This document shows, in pieces, positions 17,462 through 26,154 of a DNA stretch of 52,586 nucleotides. The notes below the pieces were generated by a model. That model was not told where the DNA came from and ran no database searches. It saw only the letters and a list, made by a program, of their open reading frames with translations. The stretch is taken from the NCBI GenBank assembly GCA_021851785.1, contig JAJZBV010000023.1, positions 1 through 52,586 of the forward strand, read 5' to 3'. Each line of letters begins with the position of its first letter. The first letter of the stretch is position 1. A program made the position numbers and the translations under genes. The DNA is from Pseudomonadota bacterium. GTDB lineage: Bacteria > Pseudomonadota > Alphaproteobacteria > Acetobacterales > Acetobacteraceae.

Positions 17462-17941
17462 CTAGTAACCCGGACCAAGATATTTGCGATACGCGGCGAT
17501 CCAGTTGCTCGCGATGTCGCGCTGCGCCGTCGCGAGATCGAGGCGATGGGCGCAGGCCAGTTCGTTCAGCGCCCGCTCCAGCTCGTCCTTGCGCGCCGCA
17601 TCCCAGCCATTGCGGACATGGCGCGGCTCGACCCAGAGATTGGCAAAGGCCAGCGGCGCGCCGCCGAGTTCGAGCGGGATGAGATGATCGAGTTCATAAT
17701 AGCGAAGCCGCTCGCCACGATGGCCATAGGCGGCCATCAGATCGCGTTTCAGGCGATAGCTGACTTCCTCGGGCGGGCGGATGCGGCGCGCGAAACCGGG
17801 GATGCAGATGGTGCGCTCGATATTGCCCTCGGTCACATCGGGATTGATGGCGCCCGGGGTCATCCTTGGATCGGGCAAGACCTGCGCGCAGGCCGGCAGG
17901 GCGATGATGGCGAGAAGCCCGGCGAGCGCGAGGGCGCGCAT
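17462..17941 (-). CDS. Secreted small protein with HNH-nuclease-like motif
   Basis: A 159-residue protein with a signal peptide (MRALALAGLLAIIALPACAQ), so it acts outside the cytoplasm. The core has YELDHLIPLELGGAP, then ANLWVEP, matching the HNH pattern D-H-x(2)-P-x(3)-G-G followed by N-L, as in small beta-beta-alpha-metal endonucleases. The final His or Asn of the motif is less certain. Similar secreted HNH-like proteins are common but uncharacterised in alphaproteobacteria. It starts 13 nt after the monooxygenase stop and precedes the GH42-like gene across a repeat element. Nuclease activity is predicted only. Confidence 0.7.
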   Translation of the reverse strand: MRALALAGLLAIIALPACAQVLPDPRMTPGAINPDVTEGNIERTICIPGFARRIRPPEEVSYRLKRDLMAAYGHRGERLRYYELDHLIPLELGGAPLAFANLWVEPRHVRNGWDAARKDELERALNELACAHRLDLATAQRDIASNWIAAYRKYLGPGY

Positions 17942-17954
17942 GATCTCGCCGCCG

Positions 17955-19598
17955 CTATTCCGCCGCCGCCGCGACCGGCGCGAGCAGATGAAACCCCTCA
18001 TACCCGTTCGCCGCCACCTTCTCGCAAATTTCGCGATAGACCCCGACACCGCCGATATAGGGCATGAACACGCGCGGCTTGCCGGGAACATTCGCGCCCA
18101 TGTACCACGAATTCGCGGCGGGATATAACGTCTTGTGCGCGACCTCGTTGACATGCGCAACCCACGCCTCTTCCGCCGCCGTGCTCGCCTCGATGCCAGC
18201 AGCGCCGCGCGCGCCGAGATCGGCGAGGCAGCGCGCGATCCAATCCACGTGTTGCTCGATCGAGACCATCATGTTGCTCAGAACCGACGGGCTGCCCGGG
18301 CCGGTGATCATGAAGAGATTGGGAAATCCCGCCGCCATCAGGCCAAGATAGGTGCGTGGCCCGGCGGCCCATTTGTCGCGCAGGCTCTCGCCCGCGTCGT
18401 TTTCGATGGCGATCGCATTCAGCGCGCCGGTCATGGCGTCAAACCCGGTCGCGAACACCAGCGCATCGAATTCATGGCTTGCCGCCGTGGTGCGGAGGCC
18501 GCTCTCGGTGATCTCGACGATCGGTGCTTGACGGACATCGACGAGGGTGACATGGGGGCAATTGAAGGTCGCGAAATAATCGCTATCGACACAGATGCGC
18601 TTGGTGCCGATCGGATAGCTGGTCGGGGCGAGCTTTGCTGCGGTGTCGGGGTCGTGAACGATCGCGCGAATTTTCTCGCGCACGAACGCCGCTGCGGTTT
18701 CGTTCGCGTCGGGGTTGACAATCAGGTCGTTGAACGCCGCCATGAACGGAATGCCACCCGCCGTCCAGCGTTCCTCGTAGATGCGGCGGCGGGTTTCCGC
18801 ATCGACCGCGAGCGCGGATTGGTCGTTGAGGTCATAGACGATGCCGTTTCGTGTCTCCCACGCCCGCGCCCGCAATTCCGGATAGCGCGCTTTCCATCTC
18901 TGTTCGTGCTCCGGCGGCATCGGGCGATTATGCGCCGGGATGCTGTAATTCGGCGTGCGTTGAAACACCGTCAACCGCGCGGCCGCGGCGGCGATCACCG
19001 GGATCGCTTGGATCGCCGAGGAGCCGGTGCCGATCACGCCGACGCGCTGGCCCGAAAAATCCACGCCTTCATGCGGCCAATGCCCGGTGTGGTAGGTGGG
19101 GCCACGAAATCTCTCCGCGCCGGGAAAATCTGGCACTCGCGCTGCGGACAGGCAGCCGGTCGCCATCACGCAATAGCGTGCCGCGACGCGATCGCCGCGA
19201 TCGGTCACGATCTCCCAGCGGCAGCGAGCGCGGTCGAACCGCGCGTGCTCGACACGGGTCTCGAAACGAATGTCGCGACGGAGATCGAAACGTTCAGCGA
19301 CATGCCGGGCATAACGTAAAATCTCGGGCTGCGGCGCGTAGATTTCCTCCCAGTGCCATTCCTGCTGCAATTCCGGAGAAAAGGAATAGGAATACTGCAT
19401 ACTCTCGACATCGCAGCGCGCGCCAGGATAGCGGTTCCAATACCATGTGCCACCGACATCGCCGGCCGCCTCGAAGACGATCGTGCGCAGGCCGAGCGCG
19501 CGCAGCCGATGCAGCATGTACATCCCGGAAAACCCGGCGCCGACGATGACGACGTCGACTTCGCCGGTGAGTGGCGCAAGTGGTCCCTGCTCCGTCAT
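17955..19598 (-). CDS. Baeyer-Villiger-type flavin monooxygenase
   Basis: A 547-residue class B flavoprotein inserting oxygen into ketones or hydroxylating similar substrates with NADPH. The FAD Rossmann motif GAGFSGMY is at 21-27. The family pair DVGGTWYWNRYPGARCDVES is at 47-66. The Baeyer-Villiger fingerprint F-x-G-x3-H-x3-W-P is exact at 164-175 (FRGPTYHTGHWP). The NADP motif GTGSSAIQ is at 190-197. The ribosome site AGGGAGA precedes ATG 19598. It lies 30 nt after the CoA-transferase gene, suggesting co-transcription and a shared catabolic route, perhaps for cyclic ketones or acids (inference). Confidence 0.92.
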   Translation of the reverse strand: MTEQGPLAPLTGEVDVVIVGAGFSGMYMLHRLRALGLRTIVFEAAGDVGGTWYWNRYPGARCDVESMQYSYSFSPELQQEWHWEEIYAPQPEILRYARHVAERFDLRRDIRFETRVEHARFDRARCRWEIVTDRGDRVAARYCVMATGCLSAARVPDFPGAERFRGPTYHTGHWPHEGVDFSGQRVGVIGTGSSAIQAIPVIAAAAARLTVFQRTPNYSIPAHNRPMPPEHEQRWKARYPELRARAWETRNGIVYDLNDQSALAVDAETRRRIYEERWTAGGIPFMAAFNDLIVNPDANETAAAFVREKIRAIVHDPDTAAKLAPTSYPIGTKRICVDSDYFATFNCPHVTLVDVRQAPIVEITESGLRTTAASHEFDALVFATGFDAMTGALNAIAIENDAGESLRDKWAAGPRTYLGLMAAGFPNLFMITGPGSPSVLSNMMVSIEQHVDWIARCLADLGARGAAGIEASTAAEEAWVAHVNEVAHKTLYPAANSWYMGANVPGKPRVFMPYIGGVGVYREICEKVAANGYEGFHLLAPVAAAAE

Positions 19599-19628
19599 GT
19601 TCGTTTTCTCCCTTTGATTGCCACCAGT

Positions 19629-20828
19629 TCAGCCGATAACCCCGGCCCCGTGCCAGGCGTCGATTTCACGCTCGTTGTAGCCCGCTTCGCGCAGGATCGC
19701 CTTGCCATCGGCGCCGAGCGCGGGCGCGCAGCGGGGCGGCGTTTTAGTTTCGCCGGCGATCTGGAACGGGCTGCTGATGGTCAAGACATCGCTATCGGCG
19801 CAAGGCACGAGGGCGTGAATGGCGCGGGCCTGATGATCATGGGGGATATCGGCGAGGGTCGCGACGACGCCGAAGGTCAGCCCATGCTCATCGAGGATCG
19901 CGCGCCATTCCGCGAGATCGCGGCGGGCGAAGGCTTCGTCCAATAAGGCGATCAGCGCCTCGGCATGGCGATGGCGGGCATCGTTGGTCATGAAACGCGG
20001 ATCGGTCAGCAGATCGGGGCGGTTGAGCGCCCGCGCAAGATCAGGAAATTGCCGCTCCTCGCTCAGCATCGACAGAATGAACCAGCGGCCATCCCGGGTG
20101 CGATAATGATGCGCGCAGGCATTCGGGGCGCGCTCACGCGGCGGGCGAGGATAGAACTCGGCGCCGCACAGCGCTGCTTGCACGAGGCAGCCGTTCGACC
20201 ATAGTCCATTCGCCAACAGCGAAGTTTCGACATGGCCGCCGCGCCCGGTACGTTCGCGGCGCAGAAGTGCGGTGACGATCGCGGCATAAAGGGCGACCGC
20301 GGTCGGATGGTCGCCCATGCCGGGGACCGAGCGCGCCGGCGGCTGATCGGCGCTCGGGCGCACCTGGTCCATCAGGCCCGAGCGCGCCCAATAGGCGGTG
20401 GAATCAAACCCCGTCTTGCCCGCTTCGTCACCCGCCTCGCCATAGGCGGTGAGCGAGGCGTAGATCAGACGCGGATTGCGCGCCGCGAGATCGGCATGAG
20501 CGATGCCGAGCCGCCCGCGCACGCCGAGCGGCATGTTGGTGATGAACACATCCGCGTCTTCGGCCAGGCGGAGAAGAATAGCGTGGCCGGCGGCGGATTT
20601 GAGGTCGAGCGCGAGGCTGCGCTTGTTGCGGGCATCGAGCAGCCAGTTGTAATTTTCCGCGCTCCTGGGCTGGCCCGGCATCGCGGCCAGCGTCCGATAG
20701 GGATCGCCGGTGCCAGGGGGTTCGATCTTGATCACATCGGCGCCGAAATCGCCGAGGATGGTCGCGGCGGCGGGGCCGGCGATGAAGCTCGCGCAATCGA
20801 TGACCTTGAGTCCGGCGAAAAGCGACAT
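19629..20828 (-). CDS. Family III CoA transferase (CaiB/BaiF)
   Basis: A 399-residue acyl-CoA:carboxylate CoA transferase. It opens with FAGLKVIDCASFIAGPAAATILGDFGADVIKIE-type family residues, and RTGRGGHVETSLL is also characteristic. The likely catalytic Asp, which forms the mixed anhydride, is in PGMGDHPTA at about residue 169. AAGGA precedes ATG 20828. The reading frame continues upstream without a stop into an IS630 transposase N-terminal remnant, but the ribosome site and family length fix the start at 20828. It precedes the Baeyer-Villiger monooxygenase gene by 30 nt. The acid and donor are unknown. Confidence 0.93.
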   Translation of the reverse strand: MSLFAGLKVIDCASFIAGPAAATILGDFGADVIKIEPPGTGDPYRTLAAMPGQPRSAENYNWLLDARNKRSLALDLKSAAGHAILLRLAEDADVFITNMPLGVRGRLGIAHADLAARNPRLIYASLTAYGEAGDEAGKTGFDSTAYWARSGLMDQVRPSADQPPARSVPGMGDHPTAVALYAAIVTALLRRERTGRGGHVETSLLANGLWSNGCLVQAALCGAEFYPRPPRERAPNACAHHYRTRDGRWFILSMLSEERQFPDLARALNRPDLLTDPRFMTNDARHRHAEALIALLDEAFARRDLAEWRAILDEHGLTFGVVATLADIPHDHQARAIHALVPCADSDVLTISSPFQIAGETKTPPRCAPALGADGKAILREAGYNEREIDAWHGAGVIG

Positions 20829-20879
20829 GGCGTTTCCTTGAACCTGCTTTTGCGGCGCCAAAGTGCCACGGCACCCCGG

Positions 20880-21178
20880 CGCCGGCAACCGATGCGGCCG
20901 CGCCGTGGTTTGCCCTGTCAGCTTACGCCGCGACAGAACCTTTGAGACATGAGATACGCTGACACGCAGCAGGGTCGCGATCCGGCCGACCGGCTCACCG
21001 TCGTCCGCGGCGGCGAAGACACGCTCTCGAAGATCCTGCGAATAGGATTTGCCACGCCGCCAAAGCATCCGTCCCTCCGGTGAGCGAAAACCGGAGACCG
21101 ACGAATCACACTTCGGGGGCAATTCGGAACCCATATTTTTGCACGCCTGCGATTCCGCTCAGGGTGTTCGCGCTCTAG
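20880..21178 (-). mobile_element. IS630-family left-end remnant (transposase N-terminus)
   Basis: From the element end (AGCGCG next to CTAG, 21175-21178) the minus strand leads to ATG 21068. It then encodes about 60 residues of IS630 transposase: LWRRGKSYSQDLRERVF, then GRIATLLRVSVSHVSKVLSRRKLTG, a helix-turn-helix. It breaks off before the catalytic domain and runs in frame towards the CoA-transferase gene. An 85-nt stretch (20996-21080) matches 22-106 with a single difference, in inverted orientation. The CTAG abuts the modC stop codon. The exact inner boundary near 20880 is estimated. Confidence 0.8.
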
Positions 21179-22345
21179 TCATACCGCAATCGTTTCGAGA
21201 CGGCCTATAAGTGGCATCACATGCACCGCTTCCGGGGCGAAGGCGATCGAAGCCACCTCGCCCGGCCGTGGCAGCGGCGGCCCGGCGCCGGGCGGCGGGC
21301 GCGGAAAGACGAACGCCGCTGCGCCGTCGCCGGCGAGAAAGACGATCCGCGCGATGCCGGGCAACACCGCGACCTCGCCGATCCGCCCGGCGATGACGTT
21401 GATGGCGCCTTTTGGGCCGGCGCCATCTGGGCCCGGGCCGGCATGGAGGGTGATCGCCGCCGGCGGCACCGTCCAGGCGATGGCGGTGCCGGGCGGAAAA
21501 GGGAGGGCGCCGGCGGCGCGGATGGTCTCCCCATGCCAGGAAATCAGGGTCTCGGGCGGCGTTTCGCTGACCCCGAGCGTCTCGCCCTCGAACAGATTCT
21601 GCAGATCGACGACGCGCGCGACGGCATGCGAGGCGGGCCGCGTCATGATCGCCGCCGGCGTCCCGGTTTGCAGCGTCCGCCCGCGCTCGAGCACCGTCAT
21701 CCGGTCGGCCAGCGCCGCCGCTTCCTCGAGATCATGGGTGACGAGGACGATCGGGATCGAAAGCCGGCGGCGGAGGGCGGCGAGTTCCTGACGGAGATGG
21801 CGGCGCGTTCTGGCATCGAGGGCGGCGAAGGGCTCATCGAGCAGCAACAGCGCCGGGTTCCGCGCGAGCGCGCGCGCGACCGCGACCCGCTGGCGCTCGC
21901 CGCCGGAAAGCGTCGCCGGCAGGCGTTCGGCGAGATCCGCGAGGCCGAGTTGGGCGAGCAGGGCGCGGGCCTCCGCCCCACGCGCCTGGCGTGGCAGATG
22001 GCCGAGAGCGGCGGCGACATTGTCCGCCGCCGAGAGATGCGGAAACAGCGCGTAATGCTGAAACACCAGACCGACACGCCGGCGCTGCGGCGAGAGATCG
22101 CACCCGCGCGCGGCATCGAACCAGGTTTCGCCGGCGCAGGTGATGGTGCCGGCGCGCGGCCGGTAGAGCCCGGCGAGGGCGCGGAGGAGGGTCGTCTTGC
22201 CGCTGCCCGAGGGGCCGATCAGGGCATGCAGCTCGCCCGCCGCCACCTCTAGCCGGGCATCGAGCGGGATCGGCCCGGCTTGCGCGAGCCAGGCGGCAAG
22301 CCCCATCGTTGCCCGCCCCGCCGCCGGCTCCGGCGCCTCAGCCAT
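21179..22345 (-). CDS. modC: Molybdate ABC transporter ATP-binding protein ModC
   Basis: The ATPase of the high-affinity molybdate importer, 388 residues. It has the Walker A motif GPSGSGKTT, a Q-loop at FQHYALFPHL, the signature LSGGERQRVAVARAL, Walker B LLLLDEPFAALD and the H-loop LVTHDLEEA. A C-terminal MOP/TOBE domain follows, with INVIAGRIGEVAVLPG. ATG 22345 overlaps the modB stop by 8 nt, indicating coupled translation; upstream frame to 22465 lies inside modB. The gene ends next to an IS630 remnant. Two molybdenum hydroxylase systems in the window give the importer a local use. Confidence 0.93.
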   Translation of the reverse strand: MAEAPEPAAGRATMGLAAWLAQAGPIPLDARLEVAAGELHALIGPSGSGKTTLLRALAGLYRPRAGTITCAGETWFDAARGCDLSPQRRRVGLVFQHYALFPHLSAADNVAAALGHLPRQARGAEARALLAQLGLADLAERLPATLSGGERQRVAVARALARNPALLLLDEPFAALDARTRRHLRQELAALRRRLSIPIVLVTHDLEEAAALADRMTVLERGRTLQTGTPAAIMTRPASHAVARVVDLQNLFEGETLGVSETPPETLISWHGETIRAAGALPFPPGTAIAWTVPPAAITLHAGPGPDGAGPKGAINVIAGRIGEVAVLPGIARIVFLAGDGAAAFVFPRPPPGAGPPLPRPGEVASIAFAPEAVHVMPLIGRLETIAV

Positions 22346-23048
22346 CGCGACGGCCGATCCGCCCGCCGAGCATTTGCACGAGCCCGAGCGCGGCCAGGGC
22401 GAACGCGAGCAGCAGCAGCGACATCCGCCCGGCGCCGCCGCCATCGAGCGCCTGGGCGCGGTCATAGATCGCGATCGCGACGGTCCTTGTCTCGCCGGGA
22501 ATGCCGCCGCCGACCATCAGCACGACGCCGAATTCCCCCATGGTATGGGCGAAGGTCAGGGCGAAGGCGGCAAGGATGCCGGGCCAGGCGAGCGGCAGCT
22601 CGATGCGCAGAAACCCCGCCCAGCGGCTGAGCCCCGAAACCCAGGCGGCTTCACGGATCTCCGGCGCGATGGCGGCGAAGCCACGCTCGATCGGCTGCAC
22701 CGCGAATGGCAGATTGACGATCAGCGAGGCGAGGACGAGGCCGCTGAAGCTGAACACCAGCGCGTGCCCGAACAGCGCCTGCCAAACCTTGCCGAGCGGC
22801 GAGGCGGCGCCGAACGCGACCAGAAGATAATAGCCGAGCACGCTCGGCGGCAGCACCAGCGGCAAGGCGAGCAGGGCTTGCACCACGCCCTTGCCGGCGA
22901 AATCCCGCGCCGCCAGCGCCCGCCCGGCGATCACGCCAAACGGCAGCAAGACCATCGCCGTCGCGCCGGCGAGTTCGAGCGAGAGGATGAAAGCGGTCCA
23001 GTCCACCGGCGTCTCAGCCGGGCCGTTCGCCAGGGAGCAGAAAACCAT
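22338..23048 (-). CDS. modB: Molybdate ABC transporter permease ModB
   Basis: An inner-membrane channel subunit of about 236 residues with about five to six hydrophobic segments. It has LPLVLPPSVLGYYLL and the cytoplasmic EAA loop AAWVSGLSRWAGFLRIELPLAWPGI that docks on ModC. HTMGEFGVVLMVGGGIPGETRT is diagnostic of ModB. The start is not certain: ATG 23048 overlaps modA by 35 nt, while GTG 23006 lies 7 nt after the modA stop and would match the length of known ModB N-termini. The gene sits in the order modA-modB-modC. Confidence 0.92.
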   Translation of the reverse strand: MVFCSLANGPAETPVDWTAFILSLELAGATAMVLLPFGVIAGRALAARDFAGKGVVQALLALPLVLPPSVLGYYLLVAFGAASPLGKVWQALFGHALVFSFSGLVLASLIVNLPFAVQPIERGFAAIAPEIREAAWVSGLSRWAGFLRIELPLAWPGILAAFALTFAHTMGEFGVVLMVGGGIPGETRTVAIAIYDRAQALDGGGAGRMSLLLLAFALAALGLVQMLGGRIGRRDG

Positions 23049-23814
23049 AGCGACGGAAAACGGCGCGCGCTGGCGCCTCCCACACGAAGGCGGCGAAATC
23101 CCGCGCCGTTGCCCCGGCGCCGCGGAGGAGCACCATGCGCTGGCGCAGCGGTTGGTGCCAGTCGGCGGGGATCAGGGCGAACTGCCCGGTCTTCGCGAAA
23201 GCCGGCGCGCGGGCGAGCGAGAGCGGCAAAATGCCGCCCTCGGCGGCGCCGGCGCGGATGAATTGCGCCGCCTGGGCGACGTTCTCGCCGAGCACGAGAT
23301 GGGGCGCGAGCGCATCCCACAGCCCGGCATGAGCGAGCGCCTCGCGCGCGGCGCGGCCATAGGGGGCATGGTCGGGATTGGCGATGGCGAATTTCCGCAC
23401 CCCCCCCCGCGCGAGCGCGGCGCGGAGGCCGGCGAGCGCGCCATCGGCGGCAAAAGCGGCGCCGGGCGTGGCAAAAATGCCAATCCTTCCCTCGGCGTAG
23501 AGCACGCCGGCGTCGAGCGTGCGGCCGTCTCGCGCCAGCGCCGCGACGTAAGATTCATCGGCGCTGAGAAACACCTCGAACGGCGCGCCATTGGCAATCT
23601 CGGTCGCGAAATTGCCCGAGGAGCCGAACACCAGCTTGACCTCGCGCCCTCTCTCACGCGCGAACAGGGCGGCGATTTCGGGCAGCGCATAGGTGAGATC
23701 GGCGGCGGCGGCGACCGCCGGGGGCTCGGCGGCCGGCGCGCGACCGGCGCGCAGGAGGCCGAGGGCGGCGGCGGCGCGCAACAGGGTTCGGCGTGACGGG
23801 CGAAGACGGGTCAT
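23014..23814 (-). CDS. modA: Molybdate-binding periplasmic protein ModA
   Basis: The solute-binding protein for molybdate or tungstate, 266 residues from ATG 23814. The N-terminus has a Tat-like signal (PSRRTLLRAAAALGLL and an AlaProAla cleavage region). The mature part starts with the family pattern VAAAADLTYALPEIAALF and continues with LVFGSSGNFATEI and APFEVFLSADESYVAAL. Ligand-binding Ser/Thr positions are consistent with ModA. The frame is open to 23877, but the longer start would bury the signal peptide. Three 14-nt tandem repeats lie just upstream. It is the first gene of modABC. Confidence 0.92.
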   Translation of the reverse strand: MTRLRPSRRTLLRAAAALGLLRAGRAPAAEPPAVAAAADLTYALPEIAALFARERGREVKLVFGSSGNFATEIANGAPFEVFLSADESYVAALARDGRTLDAGVLYAEGRIGIFATPGAAFAADGALAGLRAALARGGVRKFAIANPDHAPYGRAAREALAHAGLWDALAPHLVLGENVAQAAQFIRAGAAEGGILPLSLARAPAFAKTGQFALIPADWHQPLRQRMVLLRGAGATARDFAAFVWEAPARAVFRRYGFLLPGERPG

Positions 23815-23827
23815 GGGTGGGTTCCGG

Positions 23828-23867
23828 CGCGATAGGGCGGGCGCGATATAGCGGGCGCGATATAGCG
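23828..23867 (-). repeat. Three 14-nt tandem repeats upstream of modA
   Basis: CGCGATATAGCG occurs at 23842-23853 and 23856-23867, with a degenerate copy at 23828-23839; the spacing is 14 nt throughout. On the coding strand each perfect unit reads CGCTATATCGCG, which resembles a half-site of the molybdate-responsive ModE box (CG-n-TATAT). It lies about 14-55 nt before the modA start. It could be an operator or simply a slippage repeat. Confidence 0.6.
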
Positions 23868-23927
23868 GAACAAGCATAACTCACGCCGCCGCCACCCGCC
23901 AGAGCATGGCGCCGGCACGCCACCGGT

Positions 23928-25037
23928 TCAATACATGCGCCGTCGTACCAGCCAGGCGGCGGTGGTCATGCTGGCGAGGCCGAGGACGGCGAGGGGCCAG
24001 TATTGATTGGCGAGGGCGCGGATGCCGTCGCCTTCGAGGAAAGCGCCGCGCAGGATGACCATGAGGTAGCGCATCGGGTTCATGAGGGTCAGATATTGCA
24101 CCGCCACCGGCATGTTGGCAATCGGGGTTGCGAAGCCGGAGAGGATGATGGCGGGGACGAGAAACAGGAAGGCGCCGAGGAGGCCCTGTTGCTGGGTTGC
24201 GGCGAGCGCCGAGATCATCAGTCCGATGCCGATCGCCGAGATCAGGAACAGCGCGAGGCCGAGCGCGAGCGCCAGCGGATTGCCGGTGAGCGGCACGCGA
24301 AACCACAGCATCGCGGCGGCGGTGATCAGCGCCGCCTCGGCCCCGCCGATCAAAAATCCTGGAATGGCCTTGCCGAGCAGGATCTCCCACGGCCGGTAGG
24401 GGCTGACCAGAAGCTGGTCATAGGTGCCGGATTCGCGCTCGCGCACCACCGAGAGGGCGCTCACCAGAATGGTCACGACGAAGGTGAGCAGGCCGACGAT
24501 CCCCGGCACGACGAACCAGCGCGAGAGGAGATCGGGATTGTACCAGGCGCGGGTGATCAGGCTCGCCGGCGGCGGCGCGGTTCCGTGGCTCGCCGCCCAA
24601 TCGGCTGCGAAGGCGAGGACGATGTCATTTGCGTAGTTGAGCGCGATGGTCGCGGTGTTGGAATTGCGCCCGTCGATGATGATCTGCACGGGGCCGGGGC
24701 GGCCGGCGAGCAGGTCGCGGGTGAAATCGCGCTCGATATGCACCGCCATCAGCGCGCGTCCGCTATCGATGAAAGCGGCGATACCGTCGGTGGAGGGAAG
24801 GGTCGCGATCTCGTGAAAACTCGGGGCGCCGGTGAGACGCGCGAGCAATTGCCGCCCGGCGAGGCCGGGATCGTCATTGACCACGACGAAGGCGATATTC
24901 GAAAGATCAAAGGTCGCGGCATAGCTGAAGACGAGAAGCTGGATCAGCGGCGGGCCGATGAGCACGAAGCGGCTCGCCTTGTCACGCAACAAAGCGAGGA
25001 ATTCCTTGTGGATGAGGGCGATGAGACGACCCCACAT
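23928..25037 (-). CDS. ABC-2 type permease (YbhR-like), exporter subunit
   Basis: A 369-residue membrane subunit of a drug or metabolite exporter. One N-terminal helix is followed by a large periplasmic region and about five C-terminal helices, the usual ABC2_membrane_3 layout. Typical stretches are LIHKEFLALLRDKASRFVLIGPPLIQL at the N-terminus, RERESGTYDQLLVSP and LSGFATPIANMPVAVQ. ATG 25037 lies 1 nt from the stop of the preceding permease gene; the frame to 25076 lies inside that gene. It is the last gene of a four-gene YbhGFSR-type operon. Confidence 0.9.
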   Translation of the reverse strand: MWGRLIALIHKEFLALLRDKASRFVLIGPPLIQLLVFSYAATFDLSNIAFVVVNDDPGLAGRQLLARLTGAPSFHEIATLPSTDGIAAFIDSGRALMAVHIERDFTRDLLAGRPGPVQIIIDGRNSNTATIALNYANDIVLAFAADWAASHGTAPPPASLITRAWYNPDLLSRWFVVPGIVGLLTFVVTILVSALSVVRERESGTYDQLLVSPYRPWEILLGKAIPGFLIGGAEAALITAAAMLWFRVPLTGNPLALALGLALFLISAIGIGLMISALAATQQQGLLGAFLFLVPAIILSGFATPIANMPVAVQYLTLMNPMRYLMVILRGAFLEGDGIRALANQYWPLAVLGLASMTTAAWLVRRRMY

Positions 25038-25038
25038 C

Positions 25039-26154
25039 TCAATCGAGCCTTTTGCGTGAGCGCGCCAGCGTGACACCGAGAAAAAACGTCGCCATCACCG
25101 CGAGCACCGCCATGTCCGGCAAGATCACCGACCAGACATCGCCGGCGAGAAACACGCTTTGCAGGATCGAGACGAAATAGCGCGCCGGCAGGATGCGGGT
25201 GATCATCTGCACCGGCGCCGGCATCGAGCGGATGTCGAAGACGAATCCCGAAAGGATGAAAGCGGGCAGAAACGTCACCACGATGGCGATCTGGCCGGCG
25301 ACGAACTGGATGCGGGCGAGCGAGGAGATCAGCAGCCCCATGCCGAGTGCCACCAGCATGAACAGGGCCGAGGCGAGAGCGAGGATGAGCACGCTGCCAT
25401 GCAGCGGCACCGCGAAGACGAAGACGGCGAGCGCCACCGACAGCGCCATGCCGCCCATGCCGAGCACGAAATAGGGCAGGAGTTTGCCGGCGAGAATCTC
25501 CGCCATCGTCACCGGCGCCGCCATCAGCGCCTCCATCGTGCCGCGCTCCCACTCGCGCGCCACCACCAGCGCGGTGAGGAGGGCACCGATCAGCGTCATG
25601 ATGATCGCGATCAAGCCGGGGACGAGATAATCCTGGCTGCGGAGAGCCGGATTGAACCAGATGCGAAACTGCAACGCGACCGAGAGGCCGAGCGGGCGCG
25701 CCGCCGCCTGGTTCTGTTGCGCGAGCCAGATCATCCAGGCTTGCAGGACATAGCCCTGGACCAGCCGCGCCGTGTTGGCGTCGGTGCCATTGACGATCAG
25801 GCCGATGGTGGCGGGCGCCTCCGTCAGGGTCTGGCGGGCGAAGTCGTTGCGCAGCCACAAAATCGCGTCGATCTCGCGCCGCGACAGCAAATCGCGCGCC
25901 GGGCCAAGCCCGGCGAGCGGACGGACCTCGAAATAGCGCGAATGGCGCAAGGCCGCGACCAGGGGATCGGTGGTGGGGTTGGGATGATCGGCGACGACGC
26001 CGATCGGCACGTGCTCGGCATTGAGCGAAACCCCAAAGCCGAACAGCAGCAACAAAAACAGCGGCAGGATGAAGGCGATGCCGAGCGCGGACGGATCGCG
26101 GAAAATCTGCAGCGTCTCCTTGGTGATCAGCCCGGCGAGGCGGCGTCCGTTCAT
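25039..26154 (-). CDS. ABC-2 type permease (YbhS-like), exporter subunit
   Basis: The partner permease of 371 residues with the same architecture. It begins LAGLITKETLQIFRDPSALGIAFILPL, has a periplasmic domain, and then has REWERGTMEALMAAPVT and LSGFVFDIRSMPAPVQ before the last helices. Its start overlaps the ATPase stop by 4 nt (26151-26154). With the neighbouring permease it forms the predicted heterodimeric channel. Substrates cannot be read from sequence; the E. coli counterpart is linked to drug and cation export. Confidence 0.9.
   Translation of the reverse strand: MNGRRLAGLITKETLQIFRDPSALGIAFILPLFLLLLFGFGVSLNAEHVPIGVVADHPNPTTDPLVAALRHSRYFEVRPLAGLGPARDLLSRREIDAILWLRNDFARQTLTEAPATIGLIVNGTDANTARLVQGYVLQAWMIWLAQQNQAAARPLGLSVALQFRIWFNPALRSQDYLVPGLIAIIMTLIGALLTALVVAREWERGTMEALMAAPVTMAEILAGKLLPYFVLGMGGMALSVALAVFVFAVPLHGSVLILALASALFMLVALGMGLLISSLARIQFVAGQIAIVVTFLPAFILSGFVFDIRSMPAPVQMITRILPARYFVSILQSVFLAGDVWSVILPDMAVLAVMATFFLGVTLARSRKRLD

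Noticed and set aside
19629-21134. A single 501-residue protein joining a transposase helix-turn-helix to the CoA transferase
   Set aside because: A ribosome site and family-length start exist at 20828, and the upstream part is a recognisable IS630 fragment.
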